From contig JAQFVV010012476.1 of the NCBI GenBank assembly GCA_028023455.1, forward strand, positions 3,595,555 to 3,659,554: 64,000 nucleotides of DNA, in the 5' to 3' direction. This stretch comes from Epiperipatus broadwayi (Eukaryota; Onychophora; Udeonychophora; Euonychophora; Peripatidae). Under the pieces are notes generated by a model. That model was given only the letters and a program-made list of their open reading frames with translations. It searched no databases and was not told the origin of the DNA. A program made the position numbers and the translations under genes. Each line of letters opens with the position of its first letter. Position 1 is the first letter of the stretch. Positions 46,700 to 57,929 of the stretch are shown one piece after another.

Positions 46700-47195
46700 C
46701 ATTTAGAAACTAATTAGCTTTGTTATTTATAGTCTATTATGTCTAAAGTTTTGACAAAAGTTTAAAAAGTTATAAAATTAATTATTTATTATTTTACATT
46801 CAAGCAATTTAACCTTGTGTTATTTAGAAAGCCAACTTAGGTTGCTTTGACAACAGATTGACTTATTAAGCTTTGGTATTATTATGGGAATTACATCTAA
46901 ACCCATAAGCTATTGGATATTTATGATTTTATATTATGGCTATTATAGATAAATGTATAAAACTTGTTTAGACTTAGGAGGATTATCAATTCTTAATAAT
47001 TGAGTTTTCTGACAATATCATAAGGTAAAAGTTATCTCTGTTTACATGGATATAACGTCATAATTTTTATTATTTATTATAATGTCAATCCTAGAAAATA
47101 TTTAATTCAACATATACATATATACACATACTACACACAGCAATAAAAATTTTTATTCTAAAACTACTGATTGCACCTTGATAAATAAATAGTCT
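46700..47195. other. Unclassified; diverged direct repeat
   Basis: GGTTGCTTTGACAACAGATTG near 46840 repeats GGTTGCCTTGACAACATATTG near 46631, each followed by a TTAAACTTTGG-like or TTAAGCTTTGG block. Otherwise unrecognised. Confidence 0.4.
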
Positions 47196-47199
47196 CAGA

Positions 47200-48145
47200 A
47201 TGGACATAAAAAATTTCCAGAATTGTTGCAATTCTTCTCTAGGATTCTGCTTTGCTGCCAAATATTACATTCAGGATGAATATGACAGTATGATTTCTTA
47301 TTCCAAACCCTTTAACAGCTGCTTTACAAGAAATATTTTGTATTTAAAATGGAAAATTAAAGATATAAAAATAGAGATAGTAAAGTCATCTTGTTTTGCA
47401 AGTGGTGTGGTTGTCATTGTAAATAATGATTTAAAAATTCAGGATATTTTACAAGAATGATCATCAGATGAAAGTAAGAAAGCAAGGCTAAAGATAAATA
47501 TGAAAAAACTAAAATAACATTTAATGTATGTTTTCAATAATTGATTAATCATGAATTAGAGGAATTTAATAACTCCAAATATAGTGGACAGATTATTACT
47601 TGAGATGGAAATATAATGAGTAAATGTAATTATAGGATTAAACTTGGATAGTATTAAAAAACTATGTTTATGTGTTTAAAAGGAAAGACTTTTAATAGAC
47701 ATTTTATTAGTTTTTACTTATAAGTCTGAATTTTGGACATTAAATAACAATATAAAGACTTCAGACCATTCATTGAAATATGGAGAGATATAGATTGGTA
47801 GTAACAAGAAAGAATCAAAAGGAAAATACATGGATAAGAAAACAAACAGGTAACACTGACATCATTGAATGAATTAAAAGATTAAAATAAAATGGAGCTA
47901 GATATGTTGATAGAAGTGACAATAATATATGGAAAGTTGTAGTCTTAATTTAGATGCCAAGGAATTGTAAAATTTCTAAAAAGAACATACATCAGATGGA
48001 TGGATGAAATTTGGAAGATTCTAGTGTGTTGTTGAGAAAAGAAGCTTTTATGCAGCATAGAAACTGCATTAAAACAAGGAGAGACTTTTTCTTGCAATGA
48101 ATCAACAATGGTTGAGAATGATTTTCACATATAAATATATATTCA
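47200..48145 (+). pseudogene. RTE/BovB-like LINE, older copy
   Basis: 47200-47460 is open for 86 codons and ends with KDIKIEIVKSSCFASGVVVI then VNNDLKIQDILQE. This is the RTE catalytic segment (usual form LRFADDIVLI..N..ELQ..L) with the two catalytic Asp changed to Ser-Gly. Downstream, in shifting frames, come SGQIIT-DGNIM, YRIKLG, CLKGK, and a tail with FLQ/INNG. Clearly dead; the frame is chance-preserved. Confidence 0.75.
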
Positions 48146-48329
48146 GAATCAACTACACAATTGCTTGTTGTTAATATTAACATTGTATTGATATTTCAAA
48201 TGGATCATGTTAAATAATGGAAATCACTTAAGGGTAGAACAAATCATACTTGAATGATCTTACTCTTTTTATATGCCAACTATATTCAGACCTAAATATC
48301 AATATAATACTAATAATAACTTTAAGCAT

Positions 48330-49045
48330 ATGTATATGAAGTTGAAGATGAAAGAAGTAAAGTAGGACGAAAGATGTATGTTAAAAAGACTAAAGTAATG
48401 TTTAATAGATTTTCTCAAAATATGAAAATAAAGATTGATTATGATGAGTTAGAAGAAGTTAAGAGTTACAAATACCTTGGTCAGATTATTAATACAGATG
48501 GAAACATGATGGATGAAATTAATCATAGAATTAAACTTGGTTGAAGGGCTTTTGGTGGAAATAACTTGATACTAAAAGGAAATATGCCTATGTGTTTGAA
48601 AAAGAAGGTTTTTAATAAATGTGTTTTGCCAGTTCTTACTTATGGATCTGAGACATGAACACTTAATAGAAGAGCAATACAGAGACTTCAAACTACTCAA
48701 AAAAGTATGGAGAGATGCATGTTGGGAATAACAAGAAGAGATTGAAAATGCAATGTATGGATAAGAGAACAAACAGGGGTTACTGATCTCCTTGAAAAAA
48801 TTAAAAGACTGAAGTAGAGTTGGGCTGGACATATTTCTAGAAGAGATGATAATAGATGGACAATTGAAATTTTAAACTGGATTTCAAAAGATTGTAAAAG
48901 ACCCAGAAAGAGACCACATGTGAGATGGATGGATGAAATAAAAAAAGTGTGCAGGGGTGATGTGGAGAAGAGAAGCTAAAGATTGGAAAAGATGGATTGA
49001 ACGTGGAGAGACCTTCATCCTGCAGTGGATTCATAATGGTTGATG
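48330..49045 (+). pseudogene. RTE/BovB-like LINE 3' fragment, best copy
   Basis: Nearly continuous translation: VGRKMYVKKTKVMFNRFSQN (palm to thumb), ELEEVKSYKYLGQIINTDGN, NHRIKLG, CLKKKVFNKCVLPVLTYGSE, RRAIQRLQTTQKSMERCMLG, IREQTGVTDLLEKIKRLK, WAGHISRRDDNRWTIEILNW, KRPRKRPHVRWMDEI, RGETFILQWIHNG. It then ends in GATGATGATGATGATG, the short-unit tail typical of RTE. Only isolated TGA stops (for Trp or Arg positions) and one frameshift. The 5' part with the catalytic Asp pair is absent. Confidence 0.88.
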
Positions 49046-49171
49046 ATGATGATGATGCTATGAAGTTGAACTAAAAATACAGTATTTATTTACAACATTG
49101 AAGTGATAAAATTGATGCCTCATTTAGTGAAGATTGACTTCCAGAGTTTACCACTCCATCATTGCCCCTAA

Positions 49172-49250
<79 letters not shown>

Positions 49251-49386
49251 AACAGTTGGGGTTGATGATGATGCTATGAAGTTGAACTAAAAATACAGTA
49301 TTTATTTACAATATTGAAGTGATAAAATTGATGCCTCATTTAGTGAAGATTGACTTCCAGAGTTTACCACTCCACCATTGCCCCTA

Positions 49387-49420
<34 letters not shown>

Positions 49421-49425
49421 AACAG
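49043..49425. repeat. Tandem duplication of RTE tail, spacer and TA tract
   Basis: Two copies of GATGATGATGCTATGAAG..ATTGCCCCTA, each followed by a long TA tract and then TTGTAACAGTTGGG: 49043-49257 and 49258-49430. TA tracts are 49173-49244 and 49391-49417. Few substitutions, so recent; probably slippage or unequal exchange at the TA/GAT tracts. Confidence 0.85.
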
Positions 49426-49430
49426 TTGGG

Positions 49431-50870
49431 TTTCGAATACAAGGGATAATGCAATATAGAGTGTTAATTGTGAGTCTTGATATGGAATGACTGTGTATAT
49501 GCGAAAAGATATATATAAATAATCATTCAAACTCTGTTACAAAGAGTGTGAAAGTAATATGTAATCTGTTAAAGGATGGACTGTATGGTTATATAAATAT
49601 AGTTGTATGTTTGTTATTGTAAAGTGTGTATATGTATTAATGGATATATGTGGGATTGACAAGAGGCAATTATATACGGAGTTGTATAAATTTGTTATTG
49701 ATTATACATATATATTTTGTTGTTCATTAATTTTTTTAAATCCTACATTTTAATAATATTGGTGGTAACACGTGTTTCTTGTTGAATGTATTGAACATAT
49801 AAAGCTACAGAGATAGAAATGAATCAGTTTCTGGGGGCAGTTGAGTTAATGATTCTGTCATCAAGAAGTCTGAGAACTGGTCAAGCTGGTATTTTGGAAA
49901 CAATGGAAAGTCCGGTCTGCGGCGTATGAATATACAAGGGAAAATGCAAGATTAAAGAGTGTAAGAGAAAAGAACTATTTTGAGCTCAAAAATATATAGG
50001 GGTGATTAGAAGGAAAGAGAAAGATGTGGCACGGATTTCGGATTGTATTAACATGTAATTAATTAAGAAGTTTTAGTAATATTCCCATCAAAATGTTGGG
50101 GTAACTAAATAGTGTGAGTTTTGTTAAACCAGTCCAGTGGATTGTTATTGTAGAACTCACCTGAATCGGATTTATTAAATTCACTGTTTAAAATCTATCA
50201 AGTGTAATGGCAGCGAAGCACCTTCGACAACTTGGACCTCTTAAGCGAGTGAAATCATATACTTAACCACTATGATAAACCATTTGGCATCACATCGCAG
50301 ACTGTTTACCATCCGTAGGATCAACGAACATCGATAAGGCCAGTTTCTTTAGAATTATAAATGTGCAGACTGTTATCTTTGACCATGTGGACATTCGATT
50401 GTAATTAAGATAAATTGACCTTTGCTTTATATATGTGTTCAATGAATGCATAATAATGAAGGGACTTGTGTTACCTCTATATTAAATAAAGTAATAAATC
50501 TTGTTTAAATTAAATAAATAAAAACATTAAATAAATAACTCAGATGTGTAATTGCACTCTTTCATTGCTATATTTATGAATCATATATGTGTGTATCAGA
50601 ATAAATGGGTTGTGCGCATGAATATTGAAATATGTATAGGTGTGTATAAAGAAGCTTAGAATTAAATAACTAGCATAGTAACTTATAGCTTAGTTTTGTT
50701 ATAACTTCTGGGCTGAGTAATATAATTTATAAACAAGTAAATTATAGTGTAGTATACGTAGATATATAAGATGTAGTTGGGAATTGTCTTTGCTTCGTTC
50801 TCTAGTTAGACCATGTTCCCCAGACCTTGAGATTGAGCTAGTCTGGACACGCTACCCTAGATATATATAT
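49431..50870. other. Unclassified, less AT-rich; possible LTR or host sequence
   Basis: Begins next to TGTAACAGTTGGG, which has the form of an LTR start, and includes ATTAAATAAAGTAATAAATC (about 50482) and a short inverted CCCCAGACC..AGTCTGG near 50820. I find no matching 3' LTR end, no primer-binding site and no recognisable protein frame. Confidence 0.35.
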
Positions 50871-51054
50871 ATATATTCAGAACCTTTATTTATGGTTTCG
50901 ATGAGTATAATTCTTATCAAAGTGCAAGATTGGCGCTTGAGATGGGATTAAACCCATGCTCATAAATATACTTAGTCGAAGCTGCAGGAGAGATCGTATA
51001 TGTGCATAAATTATGCAACAATAATATGGGTATATGCTTACAATATATATATAT

Positions 51055-51370
51055 ATATATTGATTTTAATATTCTCATGGATAAATGAATTATTATGCTT
51101 ACAATATATATATATATATTGATTTTAATATTCTCATGGATAAATGATGAATTCATACTATTATTTCTGGGAGCTTCCATGTAATAAAAATAAAATAGCT
51201 AAAGTTTCAGCAGAATAACAAGTACTTTCCTCAGAGCTTCTTCTTTCTCAAATCATAAGAATGTGTATGGTAAGAATTAAAATTGTTTTTTTTTCTTTTG
51301 TTATTTTCTCTTCATTCTCAAATTCTATTGGTTGAGAAGTTTTAAAAAAAACATTTTATCCTCATTTGGA
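51055..51370 (-). pseudogene. Penelope-like element 3' end, copy 3
   Basis: TA tract, ATTCTCATGGATAAATG, GGGAGCTTCCATG, then the sequence of 19600-19800 on the same strand, up to ATCCTCATTTGG. Only the terminal 300 bp is left. The 51041-51130 part (TA tract plus ATTGATTTTAATATTCTCATG) is duplicated. Contains a hammerhead-like motif at 51197-51238 (minus; core CTGAGGA intact, cleavage triplet lost). Confidence 0.75.
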
Positions 51371-51379
51371 AAAATGTTT

Positions 51380-51581
51380 ATCCCATAATATTTGGAAAAA
51401 GCTATTAGAGAATAAAATATTTTTTTAAAACTTCTCAACCAATAGAAGTTGAGAATGAGGAGAAAATAACAAAAGAAAAAAAAACATAATTTTTAATCTC
51501 ACCACACACATTCTTATGATTTAAGAAAGAAGAAACTCTGAGGAAAGTACTTAGTATTGTACTGAAATGTCAGCTATATAG
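51380..51581 (+). pseudogene. Penelope-like element 3' end, copy 4, first part
   Basis: NIWKKLLENK and NFSTNR frames (C-terminus of the GIY-YIG protein) then the 3' terminal segment. It is inverted relative to 51055-51370 and continues at 53649-53705 (AGCTATTATG, TTACATGGAAGCTTCCAGAA) after the LTR insertion. Confidence 0.75.
51534..51575 (+). ncRNA. Hammerhead-like motif in Penelope end, intact core
   Basis: CTGAGGA-A-AGTAC-(TTAGTATT)-GTACT-GAAA-T-GTC-AGCT. The catalytic core CTGANGA/GAAA and the cleavage triplet GTC are all present and stem II is a perfect 5-bp helix. There is one extra A between the core and stem II, and stem III has no loop of its own (A.T..GT), so folding would need a dimer. 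Stem I with the preceding AACT is weak here; in the copy at 51197-51238 the preceding AGCT pairs perfectly with AGCT. Confidence 0.5.
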
Positions 51582-53648
51582 TATAACAATCGGAATGAAA
51601 GTGAAGATCGAATCTAACCGCAAAAACAATATCTGCACTACCAGGGCGCCATCTAGGCATTTGAGCCTAGAAAAATTTATAGAGTAGGCAGATACGCGCT
51701 GTTAAGATTCCACTTTATTTAAATATTCCGATTGTTAGCCCAAGTCACTAGCTCAGCGGAGATGCAGAGATAAAAATCTATAAATTTTATATCTTAAATA
51801 TAAAAGAATAAAAGCCACTGCCAGAAATTAACACATAAAAATATTTATTTACGCACATATAAAATAACATTTAAATTTTGAGGAATAAATTCAACATTTT
51901 AGATTTTTCTATTAATCTTTTAATTTTACATTTAACTAAGTTTCAATGAGTTTAATATTTTATTTAGATAGTCAAGTATGAATAGACTACATAGATTTGC
52001 ATTTGAAAAAAAAAAAATTCTTCCCTGATTTAACCTTAGGCAACAAATTTCGCAATCAACTGGCGCCAATCCATCTGATACATTCATGTATCCAATGTAG
52101 CATGATACGACAACACAAAATATTATACTGTCGGAAATGGACATCTGAACAGTAAGTAGAATTAGAGAAGACATTGACTCTCCACCAACAGGGATGTTAC
52201 ATCTGTTGGCAAGTAGAACAATAAACAAAAAACTCCATAGGAATGGACTGCGGTCTTCTGCCGACTTACAAACCCATCCATAGGCAAACAGAAGGTGTGT
52301 GGCGTATATATGCAATCCTGCCCGTAGCGGACCTCATACTACATCTACTAATTACACAAATATATCCAATCCATTGAGCCAATTCAACCACAAAACGAAT
52401 AACCTAAGATTACCCTCCCTTAATATAACTTTACAAAACTATATAGCCATTCACGCCCGACTTAAATTTAACATTTAAATATGTTCGCACAGATTATTTT
52501 TATAAATTTGCTTTAAAATGTTGAGTACAGATCAGCTGCACAGATTCCATAGTCAAAAACATTCCAAATTAAACACAACCGATCAAAATACAAAGTCATC
52601 GATAAACGTCACTTGCATAGGGAATATACAAATCCCATTAGCATTCGTCGTAAGATGCTTGCAGTGATATTGTTGACCCATATATTCTAATCGAATGTGA
52701 AAACCACAACATAATCAACCGCTAAAGAATCTATGCAACGTCTATACCCAACTTAAATGTAATGCATTTAATAATTTCTACAATAAATATTACTACAAAT
52801 AAAAATAATAAAATGGAAATGATTTTAGCAAAACTTAACTATATAAATTTAAACAATCAATTATTAATTTGAAAATCAAATAAGAGTTCATTTTAAAATT
52901 TAAATTAGCTGAATCTTTAAAAAAAAATCACTGACGAAAGTTCTTAATTACTTTTTTTGGTTGTTGTTAATTTGTAAAGTTCATAGCTCACGGTAGAAGA
53001 GTCCAGGTTTCTGCTTTTAATTCCTGCGATGCCTCCATTGGAAGATAATGTTCTGGAGATGGCAATAGCTGGTTCAAGGTATCACAGTCTTTTCATTTTT
53101 CCTTTTTAAATAGAGAGTGTGGTATGTGCGTCCTACCACCTCTCAAACACACAATGCTGGAACTGTCCGAAAAAACTGTATTTCCCTTTTTATATTATCC
53201 ACACAGATTCAATCAACAAAATGTCACTAATCCATCACTTTCGTTCAGGTCCGGGCTGAGGTTTGGTGTTTCCATTGGTCAAGCTAAAATCTCTTTATTC
53301 TCTTATCTAATCTACTCTCTGACTTTTTAATTAGACAGCTTTTGGATAATTAATAAACAATCATTTCCATTTACAGATTACAGGAATTAATTCCTGTTTT
53401 TATTTTTACTTACGTTATTTATTTTCTAAACTATTTTTATATTTAAATCTTTTTTTATAAAAAAAATACATTCAAATACCTTTTTTTATTTATTTAAAAA
53501 AAAATATTTTTAAAGTTTAGCATCTGTGCGAATATATATGCGTTTAACAAAAATTTTAATTTTAGCGTTTAGTTTTTTTTACTTTTATTTGCGAACTTTT
53601 AAGTTTTTATTTTAAATTAATGTAACGACATATTTATATATCGTTACA
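51582..53648 (-). mobile_element. LTR-like element, copy 3, inside Penelope end
   Basis: Begins TATAACAATCGG and ends ATCGTTACA with the same 4-bp ATAG on both sides (51578-51581 and 53649-53652). Removing it rejoins the Penelope end as in copy 1 (AGCTATTTAGCTATTAT). Module A is at about 51960-52457 and B at 52519-52757. A minus-strand frame of 127 codons (51932-52315) is shared in part with copies 2 and 4. A 4-bp TSD and TG..CA-type ends fit a Gypsy/BEL-type LTR. Confidence 0.85.
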
Positions 53649-53652
53649 ATAG

Positions 53653-53705
53653 CTATTATGTTTTTATTACATGGAAGCTTCCAGAAATAATACTATGAAT
53701 TCCTA
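53653..53705 (+). pseudogene. Penelope-like element 3' end, copy 4, second part
   Basis: CTATTATGTTTTTATTACATGG in pieces, then AGCTTCCAGAAATAATAC and GAATTCCTATATATAT, matching the extreme end of copy 1 (19555-19640 on the other strand). Confidence 0.7.
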
Positions 53706-53714
53706 TATATATAT

Positions 53715-54470
53715 ACTGTAACAGTCCACATTCCCTTATGGAATGTAGGTGAACACATCTAACTATAGTTGGACTTAGGGTCTTCGTATAGGATTCCATG
53801 AATGACATGATAAAAATTAAATCTATGATTGTATCTATTTCAAATAAGATAATTTAATATCTAAATATTAACTATAGATACAATTTAGACCAGTTCATCC
53901 AATCTTCAATTCTTTTGATTACTTCATTATGCTCAGTATTCAAACTCAGGGTGGATTTTGCAATTAAATCTCTTCAGGGATTCCATTAATATCCTGTAGT
54001 AATAATATTATTTAATACAATTTCAATCAATAGATTCTCAAAATTACTTTCAACCAAGTTATTATGATGTCAAATTAGGATCATATATATATATATATGA
54101 GTATTTAATCTTATTTTATTATCAAATTATATAAATAATTTAAATAAACTAGAGACTTTCTTAAAATAAAATAAAAATTTAACAATATTTATTAAATGAC
54201 AACAATTTAAATTTATCTTCATATATATCAATATTTATAGTTATGAGTGCTTTTCATACATCTTTATTACATTAATATATAAGTTTAAAATGATACCTTC
54301 CCATATCCTCATAGTAGATATGTATTATAACATAAACAATATTTAAAAGTTATAAAACAATAAATGAAATTTTATAATTTCAAAAATTATAATAATACTA
54401 ACTAGCTTAATTTAATTTAAACAATGTAAGTATAAATGAAAATTTTTTCATTATTGAATCCTTTTGAGGG
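53715..54470. other. No recognisable feature
   Basis: Starts TGTAACAGTCC, another LTR-like start, but no end or PBS found. AT-rich. Confidence 0.4.
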
Positions 54471-54473
54471 AAT

Positions 54474-54990
54474 TCAATTTTTATAAGACCCCCCCTCCCA
54501 CCAGTTCCACAACATCATCTTTGACCACTCTATGGCCATTATATCTAGACTCCCCTTATCTTTTTCCAAATTCAGCATAAAAACCAAAAACCGACTCTCT
54601 GTATTTTCACTTTGCTTATATTTATTCTCCAACAACTTCATTTTTTTACCCTTTCTGCTTGTAAGCATTTATATTCAATTAGCAGATGCCTAATATTTTC
54701 CATGCCTTTCTTACATAACTTGTAGATTAAATCACCCACATTCTGTTTACTTCTATATATATTTAAACTCTTTATTTTCCATAGTAGTTCTTAATTACTT
54801 CAACTCCCTATTTTCTATTAATGCATCTATTCTTCTGTCATTCTTTGCCACTATAATACTCGACAATCCTCCTAAGACAATCATCACACCTTTGTACAAG
54901 TATACTGACATAAAGTCTTTATCCAAATCTTCTGCATGCCATACTATCTTTCTCACCCATCTTGTTGCTTGTCCTTTCTCATAACACAAT
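54474..54990 (-). pseudogene. LINE C-terminal fragment
   Basis: Minus strand: RWVRKIVWHAEDLDKDFMSV, KNDRRIDALIENRELK (54989-54795), then MENKEFKYI and a CxxC-type tail remnant (FNLQVM-ERHGKY), ending MLLWNWWEGG near 54480. This is the region after the RT in an APE-type LINE. Compared with the plus-strand copy it lacks the FKAQTGS segment (deletion). Confidence 0.65.
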
Positions 54991-55139
54991 ATACTATTTT
55001 GGCCATTCTCTTACTATCTATAAATTGCAATCTGTTAAGATATTTCAACAGCTCCCTCAGCAAATAAATTTAAAGTCTGAACTTCTAACAGTTAAACTTA
55101 AAAAGGGTTTATTCCCAAAGGGCATTTGTAAAATATTTA

Positions 55140-55630
55140 ACCTTGGAATGGGAAGCATTAGTTAAAAAAAATAAGGAGTTGGAGATAGGAAGAACTAGTA
55201 TGGAGAATAAAAAGAGTTTAAATATATATAGAAGTAAACGGAATATTGAGTGTGAGTTAATTTATGATAGTAGCAAGGAAAGTGGTTTACTGTTTAAGGC
55301 TCAAACAGGATCTTTAGCAACAAGGGAATATACACTTAAATGGGAAAATGAGGGTAATTTAGTCTGCAAGTTGTGTAATGAAGGCATAAAAAATATTTGG
55401 CATCTGGAAGAATAAATATAAGTAAAGTGATTATACGAGAGTAGGTTCTTGGTTTTTATGCTGCGTTTGGGAAAAGATAAAGGGAATTTAAATATAAAGG
55501 TCGTGGAGTTGACAAATATTATGTTGTCAAAATGGGATGAAGCAGCATAGAGAAAAATATGGAAAAAACTTAGAGTTGGAAATGGAAAGGAGGAAAAAGG
55601 TGGCTAACAGGTTTCTCTGGGCATAGTAGT
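55140..55630 (+). pseudogene. LINE C-terminal fragment with zinc-knuckle remnant
   Basis: Open for 90 codons: WEALVKKNKELE, MENKKSLNIYRSKRNI, LIYDSSKESGLLFKAQTGSL, REYTLKWENEGN, VCKLCNEGIKNIWHLEE. The pattern Y-D-x-S-x-x-S-x-L-L-F-x-A-x-T-G-S-L followed by C-x-x-C...H is the usual LINE C-terminal zinc-knuckle. After a stop, WDEAA and VGNGKEEKGG remain in other frames. It is inverted relative to 54474-54990 and the two share MENK(E/K)..YI and the knuckle. Confidence 0.7.
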
Positions 55631-55639
55631 TGAGAGATT

Positions 55640-57260
55640 CCTGACAACGAAAAATGAGTGGCCACAGCGCATAGCATCGCATCGTGAAGAGTGATTTGAA
55701 GGTCTTTTATCTATTTCAGCTAATGGTATACATATGATATATTCTTATGTATATATCTTTAATGAAAAAGTTTTTAAAACGCATCTTGATTATGAGTAGT
55801 CGTAGCTTGGGAAGTTCATCAAAGCTTGATATTACTTGAATCACAATTTTCTTTAGTCTTGCAATTACATATAATAAACATTTTTTTTTTCAATTATACA
55901 ATGTCATTTTCTACTATATTTTCTGTCAATTTTTATACGAAAGTAGAAAGAAAATGGCTTTTAGAACTTTTCAGAAAGTTTGTTTCTTAGCTTCAGGGCA
56001 TAGGAATAGTCTTTAATGACTAATTTTTAATAATAATCCTCGATGTATTTTTCCTCGGTAATGATTTTATAGAATCTACGGTCTGTTTAATTTATCCTTT
56101 GTCAAAATTATTTAAAAATATTATCAATACCACACACATATAAAACTCAATAACAGAAATATAAACATCCATAAAAATGATAAATCAATCCCATCACCCT
56201 CCGCGTGCACAATCAATTTAATCTATAGTTTAACTTATGTCTCACGAATGAATACTCCAAAGACCTGACAAACCATGAATTTCCGCATGATATGCATTGA
56301 TTTGAGAGATGTAAATTAAAATTATCACCCCCTTCCCCAAACTACAGATAGATTAGTTGATTATTATATATACAATACCCGGTCTGAATTAATCAACCAA
56401 ATACAGTTAATATACATTAATCAAGACCGGAAGTTACGTAATGATGAAAAAAACACTTCATTTAATTATATTCCATATGTATTTAATAGACTGAATCTAT
56501 GCCTTTTTACATATAAATATAATAATAATGTATAGAGTTTATACTTTAATATTTATTTTAGTAATCTGGTATCCCCCAATGACTTAGCATTATAGTCATA
56601 TTTTCTCAATATTATAGTAAATCTACCGTTTTATATATGCATGTACTTGTGTTTTTACAATTATATATTGGACATTTCCATAGTCTAATATTAATTGGTA
56701 AATGTTTTTATATAAATGCAAACTTTATTTAAACTTTTGAAATAATTTTAACTGTTAATAATGCCACACCGTATATAACACAGATTTTCGAGTGGAGTTA
56801 TTCTAATCTCTTCTTCAGATGTTGGTGGCTTGATCAATGTCAGAACTAGTAAGGGAGTTAAACGTGGACCTTATTTAAAGCAACACTTCTAAGCACTTAG
56901 GCTATACTGTCCCAAGCTGGTTCCAGATTCGATTCCTTTGTTAGCATTGTCACTCGTCAGGCCAACCAAACATGAAGACGAGAGACACTCTAAATGTGTT
57001 ATGTACTAATCTGCTTGCTATTACTAACAGTTAAATGTATTTGAAAAGTTTAAATAAGGTTAGAATATTTCTAAAACATTTAACATTTAATATTAGAATA
57101 AAATAATCCAGTACCTAATTACAACTATACGTCATCATCACAAACTTTTAAGCATACTAATTTTGATGAAGCTATGGTTGTCTTCTTTGAGAGAAATAAA
57201 ATAAAGAGAAGAAATAAAGAATTTTATTATAAAAAATTAAAGCAACTAACTTATTTAAAA
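55640..57260. other. No recognisable feature
   Basis: Somewhat more complex sequence at 56800-56990, with TTCGATTCC (B-box-like) at about 56933 but no A box at the right distance. No coding potential recognised. Confidence 0.4.
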
Positions 57261-57367
57261 GTTAAAACAGGCAAAAATCTACATACACTAGTGCCACTCG
57301 ATGCAAGCCAGAGTAATCAATGGATACCAGAAGGCTTGTGCATAAAATCCCTATCTACTGCCTACTC

Positions 57368-57424
57368 ATCCAATATCCCCAGACTAGTTTCCAGCTTGTG
57401 GCTTTTATCAGTGAGAAGCCTTGG
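57368..57424 (-). ncRNA. Hammerhead motif, left arm
   Basis: Minus strand: CCAAGGC, TTCTCA, CTGATAA (G8 changed to A), AAGCCACAAGCTG, GAAAC, TA, GTC, TGGGGA, TA, TTGGAT. All elements except core G8 are present. Confidence 0.6.
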
Positions 57425-57463
57425 TCTGAGAGCAATGCCCTCAGATACAAGCAGTGCTCTCAG

Positions 57464-57522
57464 ATCCAACACTCCTCACTGATGAAAGCCACAAGCTGAA
57501 AACTAGCCTGGGGATATTGGAT
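57464..57522 (+). ncRNA. Hammerhead motif, right arm, best stem I
   Basis: ATCCAA (outer stem I), CAC, TCCTCA (inner stem I), CTGATGA (core intact), AAGCCACAAGCTG, AAAAC (G12 changed to A), TA, GCC (cleavage triplet changed from GTC), TGGGGA, TA, TTGGAT. Inner stem I has six pairs (one G-U) and outer stem I six perfect pairs across a CAC/TA internal loop. The structural frame is better kept than the catalytic bases. Confidence 0.6.
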
Positions 57523-57860
57523 GAGTAGGCACTAGATAGGAATTTTATGCCCAAGACTTTTGGAATCTATTGATTACACTGTCTTGCACTGAGTAGCACT
57601 AGTGTATGTAAAGTTTTGCCTGTTTTAATAATAGTTATGAGCAAGCATAAGAAATAGCAATCATATGTTATTTCAAAATTCTTTTAATATTAAGGGTGTA
57701 TGGGAGGTAAGTGGAATTGTGGTAATGTTTAGTTTGAATATATTGTCATTTTGTAGTTCTTTACACGTGAGAAGTCTGCTTGTAGCATTAAAACCATTGG
57801 TAGCGATTTAGAGTTTATTTTTGGCTAGTCTGGTTGAGGTGTAAGGTTGAGGTAATTTTG

Positions 57861-57861
<1 letters not shown>

Positions 57862-57927
<66 letters not shown>

Positions 57928-57929
57928 TG
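57862..57929. repeat. (TA)n microsatellite
   Basis: About 30 TA units with one G interruption. Confidence 0.95.

Larger units (their letters stand above)
57261..57670. mobile_element. S-family foldback, most complete short copy
   Basis: Left end GTTAAAACAGGC and right end GCCTGTTTTAAT are complementary. Arms: CACTAGTGCCACTCGATGC, AGCCAGAGTAATCAATGG, GCTTGTGCATAAAATCCC, and their inverted counterparts CCCAAGACTTTTGGAATC, TTGATTACACTGTCTTGC, GTAGCACTAGTG. The centre (57425-57460) holds a second small inverted repeat, CTGAGAGCAATGCCCTCAG. A hammerhead motif lies in each arm. Right outer segment extends to GCAATCATATG. Confidence 0.8.

Noticed and set aside
49418-49546. TGTAACAG..CTGTTACA as a 125-bp TIR element
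   Set aside because: No target duplication, and the left TGTAACAG belongs to the tandem-duplicated unit at 49243.
49931-50400. Integrase-like reading around 50270-50320
   Set aside because: A short stretch (FGITSQTVYHP) looked suggestive but no catalytic D-D-E context or continuous frame supports it.
50917-51180. 87-codon minus-strand frame and a B-box-like GGTTTAATCCC on the minus strand
   Set aside because: The frame runs through TA tracts duplicated from a Penelope end; the B box has no A box at the correct distance.
56827-56945. Possible tRNA-like element ending in GATTCGATTCC
   Set aside because: Only the B box is convincing and the A-to-B spacing is too long.
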